Assembly: GCA_009760885.1 (NCBI GenBank)
Contig: CM019692.1
Span: 53,132,355 to 53,196,354 of the forward strand
DNA length: 64,000 nucleotides
Source: Achatina immaculata
Taxonomy: Eukaryota > Mollusca > Gastropoda > Stylommatophora > Achatinidae
Reading direction: 5' to 3'
Below, piece by piece: positions 63,605 through 64,000 of the stretch; position 1 is the stretch's first letter, and each line of letters opens with the position of its first letter. The notes below the pieces were generated by a model. That model saw only the letters and a program-made list of their open reading frames with translations, ran no database searches and was not told the origin of the DNA. The position numbers were made by a program, and so were the translations under genes.

Positions 63605-63970
63605 AAGGAAAGAGCTATAAATGTAAACAATGTACAGGGAATATCCTCCAACAGCTGAGAATTCTGAAGATATTCAGATATTTTATAACAATTTAGACCA
63701 CGCTGTAAACGCCACGCCAAATCACATGAAGTTAATATCGTACTCAGTGCCTTTAAAGGCAAAGTTGGAAATAAAAAAAGTAAAAGATTTTGTAGGGGAT
63801 TAGGGTCAGGGAATGAGCGAGGAGATTATTAAAAGAATGGACAAAAAATGCACACGATTATTGGAAACTCATGGTTTAAGCAACGTCTGAGAAGAATGGC
63901 TAAACGAGGGATGAGTCCAGATAAAAATACATTCAGTCAAATTGACTATGATTCACTTCCATATAACAAG
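63605..63970 (+). mobile_element. LINE endonuclease domain fragment
   Basis: The plus strand, with frameshifts, reads VYREYPPTAENSEDIQIFYN (the YAPT...FY block of LINE apurinic-type endonucleases), a damaged SAFKGKVGN at the position of the catalytic 'GDFNAKVG', GLGSGNERGDY (consensus GxRNERG), then GNSWFKQRLRRM and SPDKNTFSQIDY, the conserved SPDG..NQIDY block. The only endonuclease domain in the window. It is probably part of a family A- or B-like LINE continuing beyond the right edge, but no shared segment proves which. Confidence 0.75.
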
Positions 63971-64000
63971 ATAGGTTCAATATAGCATTTTAGGACTCGT

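Overview
The window is non-coding, repeat-dominated nuclear DNA of an animal. It has no compact gene array, no operons, no rRNA and no convincing free-standing tRNA gene. It holds at least eight types of decayed non-LTR retrotransposon (LINE), a Penelope-like element, mariner, Tc1-like and hAT DNA transposons, tRNA-derived SINEs and more than thirty minisatellites. This mix fits an invertebrate such as a mollusc or other lophotrochozoan, but that placement is inferred from the element types and not from a host gene. By my count tandem repeats cover close to 30% of the 64 kb. Almost every long open reading frame is a by-product of a tandem repeat lacking stop codons, or a shadow of a transposon.

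Layout. 0-3.6 kb: three 30-31 bp minisatellites around a unique island. 4-6.2 kb: LINE 3' ends, two short arrays and two oppositely oriented SINEs. 6.5-7.9 kb: a 51-bp array. 8.6-14.5 kb: a related 'gtggagaaat' minisatellite field broken by LINE fragments, ending in a 30-bp array with a 420-bp higher-order repeat. 15-17 kb: an RNase H-bearing I-like LINE followed by another LINE. 17-23 kb: AT-rich minisatellites and two LINE family A copies. 23.7-25 kb: a Penelope-like element with a 54-bp stretch of its reverse transcriptase amplified tenfold in frame. 25.3-26.1 kb: a CR1/L2-like LINE. 27-32.3 kb: three or four copies of an unclassified dispersed repeat (R), several with tandem expansions, and a small hAT MITE. 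33-37 kb: arrays and a 1.5-kb hAT relic containing a SINE and two minisatellites. 38-48.9 kb: Tc1-like and mariner relics, LINE ends, and the longest low-repeat stretch (40.9-43.7 kb). 49-58 kb: CAGA-rich, 14-bp, 40-bp, 33-bp and 39-bp arrays among LINE, SINE and Penelope fragments. 59.4-62.1 kb: a 2.6-kb strand-asymmetric purine-rich array. 63.6-64 kb: the endonuclease domain of a LINE running towards the window edge.

How the parts interact: several arrays lie inside or at the end of mobile elements (Penelope, hAT, mariner, repeat R, LINE B), so mobile-element sequence appears to seed new minisatellites here. Host coding sequence is at most a few isolated exons. Two splice-bounded candidates on the minus strand (37338-37493 and 52757-52970) are the best leads and would make part of the window intronic. 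No defence, biosynthetic or other gene system is visible.
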